Below are positions 1 to 6,363 of a DNA stretch of 22,593 nt, one piece after another (position 1 is the first letter of the stretch; each line of letters opens with the position of its first letter). This stretch comes from Candidatus Adlerbacteria bacterium RIFCSPHIGHO2_02_FULL_54_18. Lineage in GTDB: Bacteria > Patescibacteriota > Minisyncoccia > Phycocordibacterales > SBAW01. The stretch is from the NCBI GenBank assembly GCA_001775445.1, contig MEWV01000003.1, positions 1 through 22,593 of the forward strand. The letters are read 5' to 3'. The position numbers and the translations under genes were made by a program. The notes under the pieces were generated by a model. The model ran no database searches and was not told the origin of the DNA. It saw only the letters and a program-made list of their open reading frames with translations.

Positions 1-325
1 CTCCGACCTTGGCGAGCTCTATCCTTTCGGGGTTCAAGCTTTCGATGTCTCTTTTTCGCAGAAACTTTAAGAACGCGCGTAGCGAAATCATGTAGTAGTT
101 TTGGGTCTTGTGCTTCATGGTGCCGCTTACTCCGGCTTGCCTGTTTAAATGCAGGCGAAACTCGCGCACCGACTGCTCGGTAATTTTGGAAGGGGACATA
201 ACCTTGCTGTGGGCAAGGTAGCGCGTCAGATATCTGTCGTAGTTCTCCACTGTCTTAACCGAGCGGCCTTTTTCTATCTCCAGGTACTCCAAGAAGTCGG
301 TCTTTAATTTCTTCAAATCGGCCAT
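1..325 (-). CDS. Tyrosine recombinase (XerC/XerD-type), N-terminal part
   Basis: Reading the minus strand from the ATG at 325 gives about 108 codons with no stop before the window edge, so the gene is cut off. The protein opens MADLKKLKTDFLEYLEIEKG and continues with ENYDRYLTRYLAH and a stretch ending ISLRAFLKFLRKRDIE. This is the pattern of the N-terminal SAM-like core-binding domain of Xer and phage-type integrases, which clamps DNA next to the catalytic domain. The catalytic domain with its R-H-R-Y residues lies outside the window. A chromosomal XerC/D-like role in dimer resolution is therefore as possible as a mobile-element integrase. A TATACT box (332-337, minus) ends six bases before the ATG, which suggests a leaderless mRNA, although GGAG sits in that gap. 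It diverges from the gene at 399. Confidence 0.8.
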   Translation of the reverse strand, partial: MADLKKLKTDFLEYLEIEKGRSVKTVENYDRYLTRYLAHSKVMSPSKITEQSVREFRLHLNRQAGVSGTMKHKTQNYYMISLRAFLKFLRKRDIESLNPERIELAKVG

Positions 326-331
326 ATCTCC

Positions 332-337
332 AGTATA
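332..337 (-). promoter_or_regulatory. -10 box (TATACT) of the recombinase gene
   Basis: TATACT on the minus strand ends six bases before the ATG at 325, so transcription would be expected to begin at or next to the A of the start codon. No convincing -35 is visible at 17-18 bases. Confidence 0.5.
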
Positions 338-353
338 CGTCGCAAAATATTTC

Positions 354-394
354 TGCTATACTGCGGAAAGAAAGTAGTTCACTGAAAGGAGGGG
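354..394 (+). promoter_or_regulatory. Extended -10 promoter and Shine-Dalgarno for the 399 gene
   Basis: TGC-TATACT (354-362) is an extended -10 element. It is followed by a short leader carrying a strong Shine-Dalgarno, AAAGGAGGGG at 385-394, just before the ATG at 399. The promoter lies back to back with the minus-strand promoter of the recombinase gene. Confidence 0.6.
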
Positions 395-398
395 TACC

Positions 399-845
399 AT
401 GAGGAACGGTGAGCCGAATGTATACGCAGCGCTTGCGACTCTACGCAACGGGTATATGCAGATGCAATGGAGCCGGGTACAAATGTATCTTGTCTTCAAT
501 ACCATAGCGTTGCCTCTGGTTTTCGGAACCGATGCGGAAGAAACGGCAAAGTTTGTAATCAGTGCTACCGGACTCACAGTCCACACCCTTCTCCCTATTG
601 CTATTTGGCGCGGGGAACGCTGGGTGCGCTTCTTTTGCCAGAGAATGGCCGACCTCGAACAACTCGACCAAGAGGAAGGGAGCCAAAGCGGCCCTCGCGT
701 TCAGACATTCGGCCATCCGGACTTCGAGGCCTTGCGCGGTAGCCGTACAGCTTCCCGCAAACTGTTCGCTCCGATAGCCATCGCCTTGGAATTGGCGTGG
801 CTTGCCGAGGTCATCCGTCATGCCTATCTTCTTTATATCGGTTAA
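399..845 (+). CDS. Small conserved-looking membrane protein, unknown function
   Basis: A 148-residue protein starts at the ATG at 399, fixed by the strong Shine-Dalgarno at 385-394. Hydrophobic stretches at about residues 28-43 and 51-70 look like two membrane helices. A charged segment follows (about 71-110, rich in E, Q and R), then a hydrophobic C-terminal segment at about 127-147. The N-terminal part (LRNGYMQMQWSRVQMYLVFN) resembles bacterial small integral membrane proteins of undefined role, but I cannot name a family with confidence. The next gene starts 21 bases downstream at 867 and likely shares the transcript. The strong ribosome site contrasts with the leaderless-looking housekeeping genes of this window. 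Confidence 0.7.
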   Translation: MRNGEPNVYAALATLRNGYMQMQWSRVQMYLVFNTIALPLVFGTDAEETAKFVISATGLTVHTLLPIAIWRGERWVRFFCQRMADLEQLDQEEGSQSGPRVQTFGHPDFEALRGSRTASRKLFAPIAIALELAWLAEVIRHAYLLYIG

Positions 846-866
846 CAGCCAGCAATGGAGGAAGTG

Positions 867-992
867 ATGCGCTTGGACGAAGACAGTATCTCCTCGTTTA
901 TCGAGCGGCACGCAGACGCCGTTCGGTGGGGAGCCCTGCTCATTTTCTTTGCGTGCATGGCCTTAATCCTAGCCACGCCGCACATCAAATGA
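867..992 (+). CDS. 41-residue single-pass membrane peptide
   Basis: From the ATG at 867 there are 41 codons ending at TGA 990-992. GGAGGA at 857-862 is a good Shine-Dalgarno at the right distance, which favours 867 over an in-frame ATG at 855. The product begins MRLDEDSISSFIERHADAVR and then has one membrane helix at about residues 20-37 (WGALLIFFACMALILA) and a very short tail. It follows the 399 membrane gene closely and is directly followed by a terminator-like hairpin, consistent with a two-gene membrane-protein transcript. The family is unknown. Confidence 0.55.
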   Translation: MRLDEDSISSFIERHADAVRWGALLIFFACMALILATPHIK

Positions 993-999
993 GATAACC

Positions 1000-1034
1000 A
1001 ATCCCGTTCCACGCCTGCGGAACGAGATTTTTCT
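1000..1034 (+). terminator. Rho-independent terminator after the 399-992 unit
   Basis: CGTTCC (1005-1010) pairs with GGAACG (1019-1024). After one mismatch, AATC (1000-1003) pairs with GATT (1026-1029), and a T-rich run follows. It lies eight bases after the stop codon of the 41-residue gene. Confidence 0.65.
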
Positions 1035-1105
1035 ATGACGCTTGACGGGAAGATGGTGCGCGCTTTGGTATCGGACGCACTTACGGCAAGCGATGAGCTG
1101 GGCGT

Positions 1106-1138
1106 GGCGCGCGAGGGAGACCCCTTGCGCGCCTTTTT
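1106..1138 (+). terminator. GC-rich hairpin with T-run directly upstream of rpsO
   Basis: GGCGCGCGAGGG (1106-1117) can pair with CCCTTGCGCGCC (1122-1133), giving about 12 pairs including one G-T, followed by TTTTT (1134-1138). It probably insulates rpsO from upstream transcription. The distal arm also carries TTGCGC (1125-1130), which is correctly placed to be the rpsO -35. Confidence 0.7.
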
Positions 1139-1153
1139 CATTTGTGATATGCT
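1125..1153 (+). promoter_or_regulatory. Promoter of rpsO, predicting a leaderless mRNA
   Basis: TTGCGC (1125-1130), a 17-base spacer and TATGCT (1148-1153) form a plausible sigma70-type promoter. The -10 ends six bases before the ATG at 1160, placing the expected transcript start on the start codon. No Shine-Dalgarno is present. Confidence 0.55.
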
Positions 1154-1159
1154 ATTTTA

Positions 1160-1426
1160 ATGCTGACCAAGCAGAAAAAGAAGAAAGCTATCACCGAGGT
1201 CGCCGTCCACGCGACGGACACCGGTAGCCCCGAAGTTCAGGTTGCCCTTTTGTCTAAGAAAATCGACGAACTCGCGTCGCACCTTAAGAAGCATTTAAAG
1301 GACAAGCACAGTCGTCGCGGGCTCCTGCAGATGGTGGCTGATCGCCGGACGCATTTGAAGTATTTGGAAGGCAAAGACAAGAAGCGCTACAGCGCGCTTG
1401 TCAAAAAACTCGGGCTCAAGAAGTAA
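1160..1426 (+). CDS. rpsO: 30S ribosomal protein uS15
   Basis: An 88-residue protein, close to the usual 89 for uS15. It binds 16S rRNA in the central domain and primes assembly of the 30S platform. The hallmark segments are present: DTGSPEVQVALLS at about residues 20-32, and DKHSRRGLLQMVADRRTHLKYL at about 48-69, which contains the conserved His-Ser and paired Arg residues that contact rRNA. The ATG at 1160 comes six bases after a TATGCT box, with no Shine-Dalgarno. In many bacteria rpsO lies directly before pnp. Here three other genes, two of them in convergent arrangement, lie between rpsO and pnp, so the two are not cotranscribed. Confidence 0.97.
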   Translation: MLTKQKKKKAITEVAVHATDTGSPEVQVALLSKKIDELASHLKKHLKDKHSRRGLLQMVADRRTHLKYLEGKDKKRYSALVKKLGLKK

Positions 1427-1443
1427 TTTTTTTCTTACCCGCG

Positions 1444-1483
1444 CTCTCAGGTGTATACTTGAGAGGTTCTTATTTTTTATTTA
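1444..1483 (+). terminator. Terminator of rpsO
   Basis: CTCTCA (1444-1449) pairs with TGAGAG (1460-1465), and the bases between them are nearly self-complementary if G-U pairs are allowed. A long T-rich tract follows. It is 17 bases past the rpsO stop codon and before the -10 of the next gene. Confidence 0.65.
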
Positions 1484-1487
1484 GTTT

Positions 1488-1493
1488 TATATT
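1488..1493 (+). promoter_or_regulatory. -10 box (TATATT) of the NYN gene
   Basis: TATATT ends six bases before the ATG at 1500, and no Shine-Dalgarno is present. An alternative TATACT at 1453-1458 lies inside the rpsO terminator hairpin and would give a leader of about 35 bases. Confidence 0.45.
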
Positions 1494-1499
1494 TTACGT

Positions 1500-2168
1500 A
1501 TGGCAATCATCAAACACAAAAGCCAGCGTGTCGGCATTTTTATAGACACGCAAAATCTTTATCACTCCGCAAAAAATCTTTATAAAGCAAAGGTTAACTT
1601 TGGCCAAATCGTCAAAGAGGCGGTCGCGGGGCGCAACCTTATCCGCGCCATCGCCTATGTTATCCGCACCGAGTCCGAGGACGAAAAGGGCTTCTTTGAA
1701 GCACTCAACAAACTCGGCATCGAAACCAAGGTCAAGGACATCCGCGTCTTTGCCGGTGGGGCAAAAAAGGCCGACTGGGACATCGGGATGGCGATAGACG
1801 CTGTTGCGATGGGACAAAAGCTCGACACCATTATCCTCGCGACCGGCGACGGCGACTTTGTACCGCTGGTCGAGTATCTTAAATATACTTACGGCGTACA
1901 GGTGGAGGCAATCGCCTTCGGCAAATCCTCTTCGGGGCAACTGCGCGAGGCGGTAGACGACTTTATAGACATCTGCGAAGACCCGCGCAACTATCTGATA
2001 GGAAGCCGCAGCGGGGTGGGGCGCTATATCCCGGGCTTTGGCGGTAAATCCGGCAATGGCGGCGGCAAAGAAGGGCGTGTCGACGCCGACACTAGTGTGG
2101 AAACGACCGAAGCGCCCGAGTGGGACGGCGAGGGCGAAGACCCGGCGATAAAAATGAGCGGGGAGTAA
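1500..2168 (+). CDS. NYN-domain (LabA/DUF88-like) putative RNase
   Basis: A 222-residue protein with a NYN domain at about residues 10-160, a PIN-like metal-dependent nuclease fold linked to RNA processing. The expected acidic residues are visible: D16 in GIFIDTQN, D94 and D100 in ADWDIGMAIDA, and D117/D119 in ATGDGDFVPLV, followed by the usual helix and the late strand ending EAIAFG. The family fold is well established but most members have no known substrate, so RNase activity is inferred. After about residue 165 there is a low-complexity Gly-rich and then acidic tail (about 174-222), probably disordered. The gene lies between the rpsO terminator and a convergent terminator region shared with the next, minus-strand gene. 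Confidence 0.9.
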   Translation: MAIIKHKSQRVGIFIDTQNLYHSAKNLYKAKVNFGQIVKEAVAGRNLIRAIAYVIRTESEDEKGFFEALNKLGIETKVKDIRVFAGGAKKADWDIGMAIDAVAMGQKLDTIILATGDGDFVPLVEYLKYTYGVQVEAIAFGKSSSGQLREAVDDFIDICEDPRNYLIGSRSGVGRYIPGFGGKSGNGGGKEGRVDADTSVETTEAPEWDGEGEDPAIKMSGE

Positions 2169-2194
2169 TACTGACCTTGCGCGTCTAACGCGGG

Positions 2195-2227
2195 GCGGGA
2201 TTATTTTTTTATAAAAAGAAATCCCGC
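2195..2227 (+). terminator. Convergent terminator, plus-strand arm
   Basis: GCGGGATT (2195-2202) pairs with AATCCCGC (2220-2227) around an A/T-rich loop containing seven T. It lies 26 bases after the NYN stop codon. Its right arm overlaps the hairpin at 2223-2246, so the two structures exclude each other. Confidence 0.5.
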
Positions 2228-2246
2228 TCACAAGCGCGTGAGCGGG
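2223..2246 (-). terminator. Terminator of the minus-strand membrane gene
   Basis: CCCGCTCAC (2223-2231) and GTGAGCGGG (2238-2246) form a perfect nine-pair stem with a six-base loop. Read on the minus strand it is followed by ATTTCTTTTTAT, a typical intrinsic terminator. It lies 11 bases beyond the gene ending at 2258. Confidence 0.75.
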
Positions 2247-2257
2247 AAAGTAAACAC

Positions 2258-2698
2258 TCAAAGTAACGGCGGTTCTTTGCGCAGATATGATGGGGGCTCC
2301 TTGCGGAACTTGCGCACCCTGCGCGGCCTGGTAAGCAAACGCCATACGAAGAACAGTATGAGTGAAAGCTGTCCGACCATCAGCCACCCTCCGGGCTCGT
2401 AGCGTACTCTTGCGAGCACCTCTACCTGGTCCCGATACTCTATCGGAACCAGCGTGAGCCCCGCCCGTATTGCCCGCCCCAGCATGTCGCTGAGCTCAAG
2501 CACACGAGTGGCATAATGCCGTGCGTCCGGATCGGGGATTAAGAGCACCCCCTTTTGTATCAGCCAGCCGATTGCCCAAGTGTTCCAACGGATCACCCAG
2601 AGCAAGGACTTCGACCAATACCACCATAGCAACGGCATCACCATGAGAGCGGCAAAATGGGCCGCCACCCGAGTGAAGTAGAGTCGCCAGAGGATCAT
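2258..2698 (-). CDS. Membrane protein of unknown function
   Basis: A 146-residue protein read on the minus strand from the ATG at 2698. Hydrophobic, Trp-rich segments at about residues 10-28, 30-50 and 103-120 are likely membrane helices. The loop between the second and third (about 52-100) is amphipathic and charged, and the C-terminus is basic (RPRRVRKFRK) with a short repeated RKEPP motif at the very end. I do not recognise the family. Expression signals are unusually strong for this window: a consensus promoter at 2734-2763 and an AAAGGGGG Shine-Dalgarno at about 2704-2711. It is a single-gene transcript ended by the hairpin at 2223-2246. Confidence 0.65.
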   Translation of the reverse strand: MILWRLYFTRVAAHFAALMVMPLLWWYWSKSLLWVIRWNTWAIGWLIQKGVLLIPDPDARHYATRVLELSDMLGRAIRAGLTLVPIEYRDQVEVLARVRYEPGGWLMVGQLSLILFFVWRLLTRPRRVRKFRKEPPSYLRKEPPLL

Positions 2699-2733
2699 TT
2701 GTACCCCCTTTCAAACAACTCACTTCCTCTTCT

Positions 2734-2763
2734 ATTATAGCATATAATAGGTATATTTGTCAA
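2734..2763 (-). promoter_or_regulatory. Consensus sigma70-type promoter of the minus-strand membrane gene
   Basis: On the minus strand TTGACA (2758-2763), an 18-base spacer and TATAAT (2734-2739) match both consensus hexamers exactly. The expected start is near 2727, giving a leader of about 29 bases that includes the Shine-Dalgarno. Confidence 0.8.
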
Positions 2764-2806
2764 GTGTGCAGAAAACACCCAAAACAGTAGTAAAAAAGTA
2801 TGTTTG

Positions 2807-2838
2807 TGGTATACTAGGCGCAGACCGCACCCCAGGAG
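2807..2838 (+). promoter_or_regulatory. Extended -10 and Shine-Dalgarno of the 2845 gene
   Basis: TGG-TATACT (2807-2815) is an extended -10. AGGAG (2834-2838) sits six bases before the GTG at 2845. No clear -35 is visible. Confidence 0.55.
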
Positions 2839-2844
2839 AGCATC

Positions 2845-2994
2845 GTGAAAAAACTCCCGAGCCCCTTTACTCTCGCCTCGTTGCTGGCTGTCGGATGTAT
2901 CGCAATTATTGCGATTTCATTCGCTCAAAACAGCAGCGCCGGCGCCTTCTTCTCTGCAATGAAGGCACATCCCACTACCGTCGGCCAACGCTGA
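2845..2994 (+). CDS. 49-residue exported or membrane-anchored small protein
   Basis: From GTG at 2845 to TGA at 2992-2994 there are 49 codons. The start is supported by AGGAG six bases upstream and an extended -10 about 30 bases upstream. The product begins MKKLPSPFTLASLLAVGCIA and continues through a hydrophobic core to about residue 27, then NSSAGAFFSAMKAHPTTVGQR. This has the layout of a signal peptide or single N-terminal anchor with a very short mature part. A longer overlapping frame (2757-3071) lacks such signals and was rejected. The gene stands alone between the minus-strand membrane gene and pnp. No family is recognised. Confidence 0.6.
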   Translation: MKKLPSPFTLASLLAVGCIAIIAISFAQNSSAGAFFSAMKAHPTTVGQR

Positions 2995-3003
2995 CACGGC
3001 TCC

Positions 3004-3035
3004 GGACGCTCACGCGCCCAGGGCTTTTTCTTTTA
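3004..3035 (+). terminator. Possible weak terminator after the 2845 gene
   Basis: GGACGC (3004-3009) can pair with GCGCCC (3014-3019) with one mismatch around TCAC, and TTTTTCTTTT follows five bases later. The stem is weak and the T-run is not adjacent, so this is tentative. Confidence 0.3.
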
Positions 3036-3091
3036 TCTGCGGTCTGTTATGTTTATGGTGTTACACGTTAATCGTGAAGCGGGTAGATAGG

Positions 3092-3109
3092 TAGGACTTC
3101 GAAGTCCTA
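3092..3109. repeat. Perfect 18-bp palindrome overlapping the pnp promoter
   Basis: TAGGACTTC followed directly by its reverse complement GAAGTCCTA. If pnp transcription starts at its ATG (3139), the palindrome spans about -47 to -30, which covers the -35 position where no consensus hexamer exists. It could be an operator, or a relative of the AAGTC/GACTT palindromes inside pnp and uvrD. Confidence 0.6.
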
Positions 3110-3125
3110 AAATCTGTCCGTTTCG

Positions 3126-3133
3126 TATATATA
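3126..3133 (+). promoter_or_regulatory. -10 region of pnp
   Basis: An alternating TATATATA run (3126-3133) offers TATATA hexamers ending five to seven bases before the ATG at 3139. There is no Shine-Dalgarno, so a leaderless pnp mRNA is likely. That would exclude the leader-hairpin autoregulation known for enterobacterial pnp. Confidence 0.45.
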
Positions 3134-3138
3134 AAAGT

Positions 3139-5313
3139 ATGCAGACAAAAACATACTCGCTCGAGGTGGGCGGCAAGAAAATGGTCGCGGAGTTTAGCGA
3201 CCTCGCAGAGCAGGCCAACGGCTCAGTCATTTTGCGCTACGGCAACACGGCCGTACTCGCCACCGCCGTTATCAGTTCTAAAACGCGCGACGATATCGAC
3301 TACTTTCCTCTGACTGTCGACTACGAGGAGCGCTTCTACGCCGCGGGCGCGATACTCGGCTCCCGCTTTATGCGCCGAGAGGGGAGACCCTCTGATGCCG
3401 CCATACTCTCCGGCCGCATAGTTGATCGCACTATCCGTCCGCTCTTCCCCCAGCATATCCGCAACGAAGTGCAGGTAGTTATTACTGTTTTGGCGCTCGG
3501 CGAGGAGAAGCCGGCCATGATAGCGGTCAACGCCGCCTCGCTTGCGCTCGCGGTCTCCGACATCCCCTGGCAGGGGCCGGTCGCCTCGATACATATAGTA
3601 GAGAGCAACTTTGACCTGCTATGTTGCGGCAAGGACGGCACCATAAACATGATTGAGGTGGGCGCGCAGGAGGCCTCCGAAGAGGATATCGCCGCCGGTT
3701 TTGCCAAGTCAGTAGAAGAGCATAATAAGATTCTGGCCTGGCAGAAGCAGATTATCCAAGAAATTGGCAAGCCAAAGCGCGACGCAGCTGCACCAGTGTT
3801 GCCCCAAGCGCTTCTGGATTTGTTTGAGGGCGAATTTAAAGCAAAGATTACCCCGACTGTGTTCTGCGGCGTAGCAGGCAAAGACGAGATACATCACTTA
3901 ACCGACGAGTGGATGGCGTGTGTGAAGGAGGTGGGCCAGTCAGACCCTAGTAAGTCTGACTTACTGGCACTCAAGTCCGGGACTATCAAGCGCTTTATCG
4001 AGGACAAGGTAGATGAGGAGATACACCGCGGCGCAGTCGAGGACAACGTGCGCGCCGACAACCGCCGCTTCGACGAGGTCCGTCCGCTCTTTGCAAAAGC
4101 CGGCGGTGTCTCACCCATACTCCACGGCTCGGGCGTCTTTTATCGCGGCGGAACGCACGTCTTTACTGCGCTTACTTTGGGCGGCCCCGGCGACAGCCAG
4201 ATTATCGACTCGATGGAGGAGCACAACATCAAAAAGCGCTTTATGCATCACTACAACTTTCCCCCGTACTCTGCAGGGGAGACCGGCAGGATGGGCGGTA
4301 TCAACCGCCGCGCCACCGGCCACGGCGCGCTCGCAGAAAAAGCGCTCGCGGCGGTTATACCCTCCGCGGAGCAATTCCCCTACACTATCCGCCTCGTTTC
4401 GGAGTGCTTCGCCTCCAACGGCTCCACCTCGATGGGCTCGGCGTGCGCCTCCACATTGGCGCTCATGGACGGCGGCGTGCCTATCAAGCGACCGGTCGCC
4501 GGAATCGCAATGGGGCTCATGTCGAGTTCTACGAGATCCCGAGACGGAGTCGAGGGAACAACCTACAAAATACTGACCGACATCCAGGGCCCGGAGGACG
4601 AGTTCGGCGGAATGGACTTTAAGGTGGCGGGCACCCGCGAGGGCATCACCGCTATCCAGCTTGATATAAAACTGGACGGAATCCCGATGGCGGTGCTAAA
4701 AGAGGCGCTCGAGGGCGGAAAAAAAGCGCGGCTCCATATTTTAGACGTGATAGAAAAGGAGATAGCGGAGCCCCGCACGGAGATATCGCCGCGCGCGCCG
4801 GAAATCCTGACAATGAAGGTCAAGCCCGACCAGATAGGGCTCGTGATAGGCGGCGGCGGAAAAACAATAAACGGCATCAAAGACGTAAGCAAGGTAGACG
4901 ACATCACCATCGAGGATGATGGCTCTATATTTATCACCGGCAAAGGGGGGACGGCGCAGATGGCCAAGCAGATGATAGAGCAGGTAGTCAAAGAGTATAA
5001 AGCGGGCGAGGTGTATGACGGCGAGGTGACCCGGTTGATGGACTTTGGCGCGTTTGTGCGCGTCGGCCCGGGCAAAGACGCCGAGGGGCTTGTGCATGTT
5101 TCTGAAATAGCGCCCTTCCGTATCGAAAAAATTGCCGGCGCGCTTTCAGTGGGGGAGAAAGTCCGCGTTATGATAAAGGAGATAGACGAAAAGGGCCGTA
5201 TCAACCTTTCCATCAAACAAGTTGATCCGGACTTTGCGTCTCGCAAGGGGATACTCCCCGCACAAAACAATGGCGGATTTGAACGAAGAGAAAGGCCAGG
5301 CCCCCACGCCTAA
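3139..5313 (+). CDS. pnp: Polyribonucleotide nucleotidyltransferase (PNPase)
   Basis: A 724-residue phosphorolytic 3'-5' exoribonuclease, near the usual 700-720 length, working in cytoplasmic mRNA decay. Domain order is complete: first RNase PH domain (about 10-140), helical linker domain (about 235-310), second RNase PH domain (about 325-545), KH (about 555-615, with the VIGGGGKTINGI loop) and S1 (about 625-695, GEVTRLMDFGAFV). Catalytic-site residues expected from the E. coli enzyme are in place: D487 and D493 with K495 in EDEFGGMDFKVAG, and SNGSTSMGSACA for phosphate binding. The helical domain holds an in-frame palindrome (3936-3967, residues about 267-276). The 3' end overlaps the next gene by 44 bases. 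Confidence 0.97.
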   Translation: MQTKTYSLEVGGKKMVAEFSDLAEQANGSVILRYGNTAVLATAVISSKTRDDIDYFPLTVDYEERFYAAGAILGSRFMRREGRPSDAAILSGRIVDRTIRPLFPQHIRNEVQVVITVLALGEEKPAMIAVNAASLALAVSDIPWQGPVASIHIVESNFDLLCCGKDGTINMIEVGAQEASEEDIAAGFAKSVEEHNKILAWQKQIIQEIGKPKRDAAAPVLPQALLDLFEGEFKAKITPTVFCGVAGKDEIHHLTDEWMACVKEVGQSDPSKSDLLALKSGTIKRFIEDKVDEEIHRGAVEDNVRADNRRFDEVRPLFAKAGGVSPILHGSGVFYRGGTHVFTALTLGGPGDSQIIDSMEEHNIKKRFMHHYNFPPYSAGETGRMGGINRRATGHGALAEKALAAVIPSAEQFPYTIRLVSECFASNGSTSMGSACASTLALMDGGVPIKRPVAGIAMGLMSSSTRSRDGVEGTTYKILTDIQGPEDEFGGMDFKVAGTREGITAIQLDIKLDGIPMAVLKEALEGGKKARLHILDVIEKEIAEPRTEISPRAPEILTMKVKPDQIGLVIGGGGKTINGIKDVSKVDDITIEDDGSIFITGKGGTAQMAKQMIEQVVKEYKAGEVYDGEVTRLMDFGAFVRVGPGKDAEGLVHVSEIAPFRIEKIAGALSVGEKVRVMIKEIDEKGRINLSIKQVDPDFASRKGILPAQNNGGFERRERPGPHA
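3936..3967. repeat. In-frame palindromic sequence inside pnp
   Basis: AGTAAGTC-T-GACTTACT (3949-3965) is a perfect inverted repeat. It overlaps a second one, AGTCAGAC (3938-3945) with GTCTGACT (3954-3961). It encodes residues about 267-276 of the helical domain. The core AAGTCTGACTT also occurs in the uvrD palindrome at 10419-10450. Confidence 0.6.
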
Positions 5314-6346
5314 GAACGAGGTAGACCTGGAGAAGATTCTTCTCCCAAAAAAAGAGGGGGCTCCTTCCGTACAAAAACCGGCAGAGTCGCCATCGGCAGT
5401 GCAGTCGCTGCAAACATTTAAGGGAGACATAGCGCGGGTGGTCAATGACCGCGGGTCTTCAGTGGTGTCTATCGCGGCGGCCGAGGCCGACAGACGCAGC
5501 GCAAAACACAGTGATGGACAAGAGATCGCTCAAAGCGCGCCTCAAAAACACTGGCTCTTTACGCTTGCGGCGGCGGGCGGCGGAGTGCTGCTCCTTGCGG
5601 CGGCGGGCGGTCTGCTCTTTTTTGTACTCACACGGGAAATAAGCGTCCCGGCGCAGCTCGGGCCAGAGGCGCCATTTATAGCGGTCGACAATACCTCGCT
5701 TGTTCCCTTGGGGCAGGGCGCGTCGCGCGTCGCGTATATGGCCGCACTTGATGTTGCCCGCAAAAACGTGCACCTCCCTGTGGGGTTGGTGGAGCGGCTC
5801 TATCTTAGTACCGAGCAACAAGGCGACACGGCGCCCGCGGCACTTTCGACAAGAGAGTTCTTCCGGCTCCTCTTCCCCAACGCGCCGGAGGAGCTTACGC
5901 GCACGCTCTCCGGAGCATATCTCCTCGGTGTGCACTCATTCGACGAAAATCAGGCCTTGCTCCTTTTTGCCGTCGACTCATACGAAACTGCCTATGCCGG
6001 CATGCTCAAGTGGGAGGTGTCTATGTACACCGACCTCTCGCCGCTGTTTATCCGCACCCCCGCGGTGCGCCTTCCGACAATCCCTGCCATCCCTGCCATC
6101 GAAGACATTGCTGCCTCCACCAGCGTGATACAGACCGCTGTAGAGCGCTTTCTCCCCACCGCTTTTGTAGACAAAATAGCGGAGAACCGCGACACCCGCG
6201 CGATAGTAAGCCCCCAGGGCGACATACTCTTTCTGTGGACCTTTTTAGGGCGCAACACCGTTCTTGTTACCACCAACGAATACACGCTGCGGGAGGTAAT
6301 CGGCCGCATGCAGACAGCGCCGGCCATTCCCCTGCCGGGGCAGTAG
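5270..6346 (+). CDS. Single-pass membrane protein, CPR-type conserved hypothetical
   Basis: Starting at the ATG at 5270 the protein has 358 residues. An upstream TTG at 5222 in the same frame is less likely because it extends deeper into pnp. Even from 5270 the gene overlaps the pnp end by 44 bases. Layout: a charged, Pro/Lys-rich cytoplasmic segment (about 1-94), one membrane helix (about 97-118, very Ala/Gly/Leu-rich), then an exported domain of about 240 residues. Its last part (AIVSPQGDILFLWTFLGRNT, then TTNEYTLREVIGRM) resembles a motif I associate with conserved uncharacterised proteins of Parcubacteria. No enzymatic motif is seen. It is followed 17 bases later by the TraR/DksA-like gene. 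Confidence 0.75.
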   Translation: MADLNEEKGQAPTPKNEVDLEKILLPKKEGAPSVQKPAESPSAVQSLQTFKGDIARVVNDRGSSVVSIAAAEADRRSAKHSDGQEIAQSAPQKHWLFTLAAAGGGVLLLAAAGGLLFFVLTREISVPAQLGPEAPFIAVDNTSLVPLGQGASRVAYMAALDVARKNVHLPVGLVERLYLSTEQQGDTAPAALSTREFFRLLFPNAPEELTRTLSGAYLLGVHSFDENQALLLFAVDSYETAYAGMLKWEVSMYTDLSPLFIRTPAVRLPTIPAIPAIEDIAASTSVIQTAVERFLPTAFVDKIAENRDTRAIVSPQGDILFLWTFLGRNTVLVTTNEYTLREVIGRMQTAPAIPLPGQ

Positions 6347-6349
6347 CGG

Positions 6350-6355
6350 TATACT
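6350..6355 (+). promoter_or_regulatory. -10 box (TATACT) of the TraR/DksA-like gene
   Basis: TATACT ends eight bases before the ATG at 6364, and there is no Shine-Dalgarno. The gene may therefore have its own near-leaderless transcript as well as read-through from upstream. Confidence 0.45.
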
Positions 6356-6363
6356 CCCTGTAT

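Noticed and set aside
1035..1160. A 41-codon plus-strand open frame between two terminators, overlapping the rpsO ATG by one base
   Set aside because: It contains the whole GC-rich terminator hairpin and the rpsO promoter, has no Shine-Dalgarno, and the product shows no recognisable feature.
1494..2387. A 297-codon minus-strand frame opposite the NYN gene
   Set aside because: It mirrors a clear NYN domain, crosses the convergent terminators, and has a composition typical of antisense frames in GC-rich DNA.
2757..3071. A 104-residue plus-strand frame upstream of pnp
   Set aside because: It has no start signals and overlaps, in another frame, the better supported 49-residue gene (2845-2994), which has a Shine-Dalgarno and a signal-peptide-like sequence.
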